Assembly (NCBI GenBank): GCA_002499325.1
Contig: DALC01000018.1
Span: 3,668 to 9,774 of the forward strand
Direction of reading: 5' to 3'
DNA from: Euryarchaeota archaeon UBA538
GTDB lineage: Archaea; Thermoplasmatota; Poseidoniia; Poseidoniales; Thalassarchaeaceae
Length of the DNA: 6,107 nucleotides
Shown one piece after another: positions 6,091 through 6,107 of the stretch. Numbering within the stretch: the first letter of the stretch is position 1; each line of letters opens with the position of its first letter. The translations under genes were made by a program, and so were the position numbers. The notes under the pieces are model-generated. The model did not search any database. It saw only the letters and a list, made by a program, of their open reading frames with translations, and was not told the DNA's origin.

Positions 6091-6107
6091 GTACCCGGGG
6101 GTGGCGG

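Noticed and set aside
6091..6107. GC-rich sequence after the M14 stop as a terminator
   Set aside because: Only 17 bases remain. There is a short CCCGGG palindrome, but no usable stem-loop or T-rich tract is visible.

Overview
This window looks archaeal, most likely from an uncultivated marine euryarchaeote such as Marine Group II (Poseidoniia, Thermoplasmatota). The archaeal call rests on a full-length Hel308-type helicase next to a gene resembling Cgi121, the KEOPS subunit found in archaea and eukaryotes. Frequent AGA/AGG and ATA codons, TATA-like boxes close to start codons and few strong Shine-Dalgarno sites also fit. The narrower placement is an inference from general character; no marker gene in the window fixes it.

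Layout. Four genes run leftward on the minus strand in this transcription order: a hotdog-fold PaaI-like thioesterase (4627 to 4151), the Hel308 helicase (4160 to 1551), the Cgi121 homologue (1526 to 966) and the N-terminal part of an M3-family oligoendopeptidase (922 to the left edge). The first two overlap by 10 bases, the next gap is 24 bases and the last is 43 bases, so they look like one operon, with a possible extra promoter before the peptidase. A fifth gene reads rightward from 4690 to 6090. It encodes an M14-type deacylase of the succinylglutamate desuccinylase/aspartoacylase family with unusual charged tails. A short divergent control region of about 60 bases at 4628-4689 separates the two directions. 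Coding density is very high and no stretch over 300 bases lacks a gene. I saw no rRNA, tRNA, CRISPR array or mobile element.

How the genes relate. Hel308 acts at stalled replication forks. Cgi121 belongs to the complex that makes the t6A modification in tRNA. Their adjacency recurs in archaea, but its reason is unclear. The thioesterase, peptidase and deacylase are probably metabolic or housekeeping enzymes with unknown substrates.

The most notable points are: a one-base frame break near position 70 that prematurely ends the peptidase reading frame, with the conserved continuation plainly readable in the next frame to the window edge; an approximately 75-residue insert in the helicase between its winged-helix and ratchet domains; a basic N-terminal and acidic C-terminal extension on the M14 enzyme; and a perfect 16-base palindrome in the divergent promoter. 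I did not find convincing evidence of a wholly new multi-gene system.
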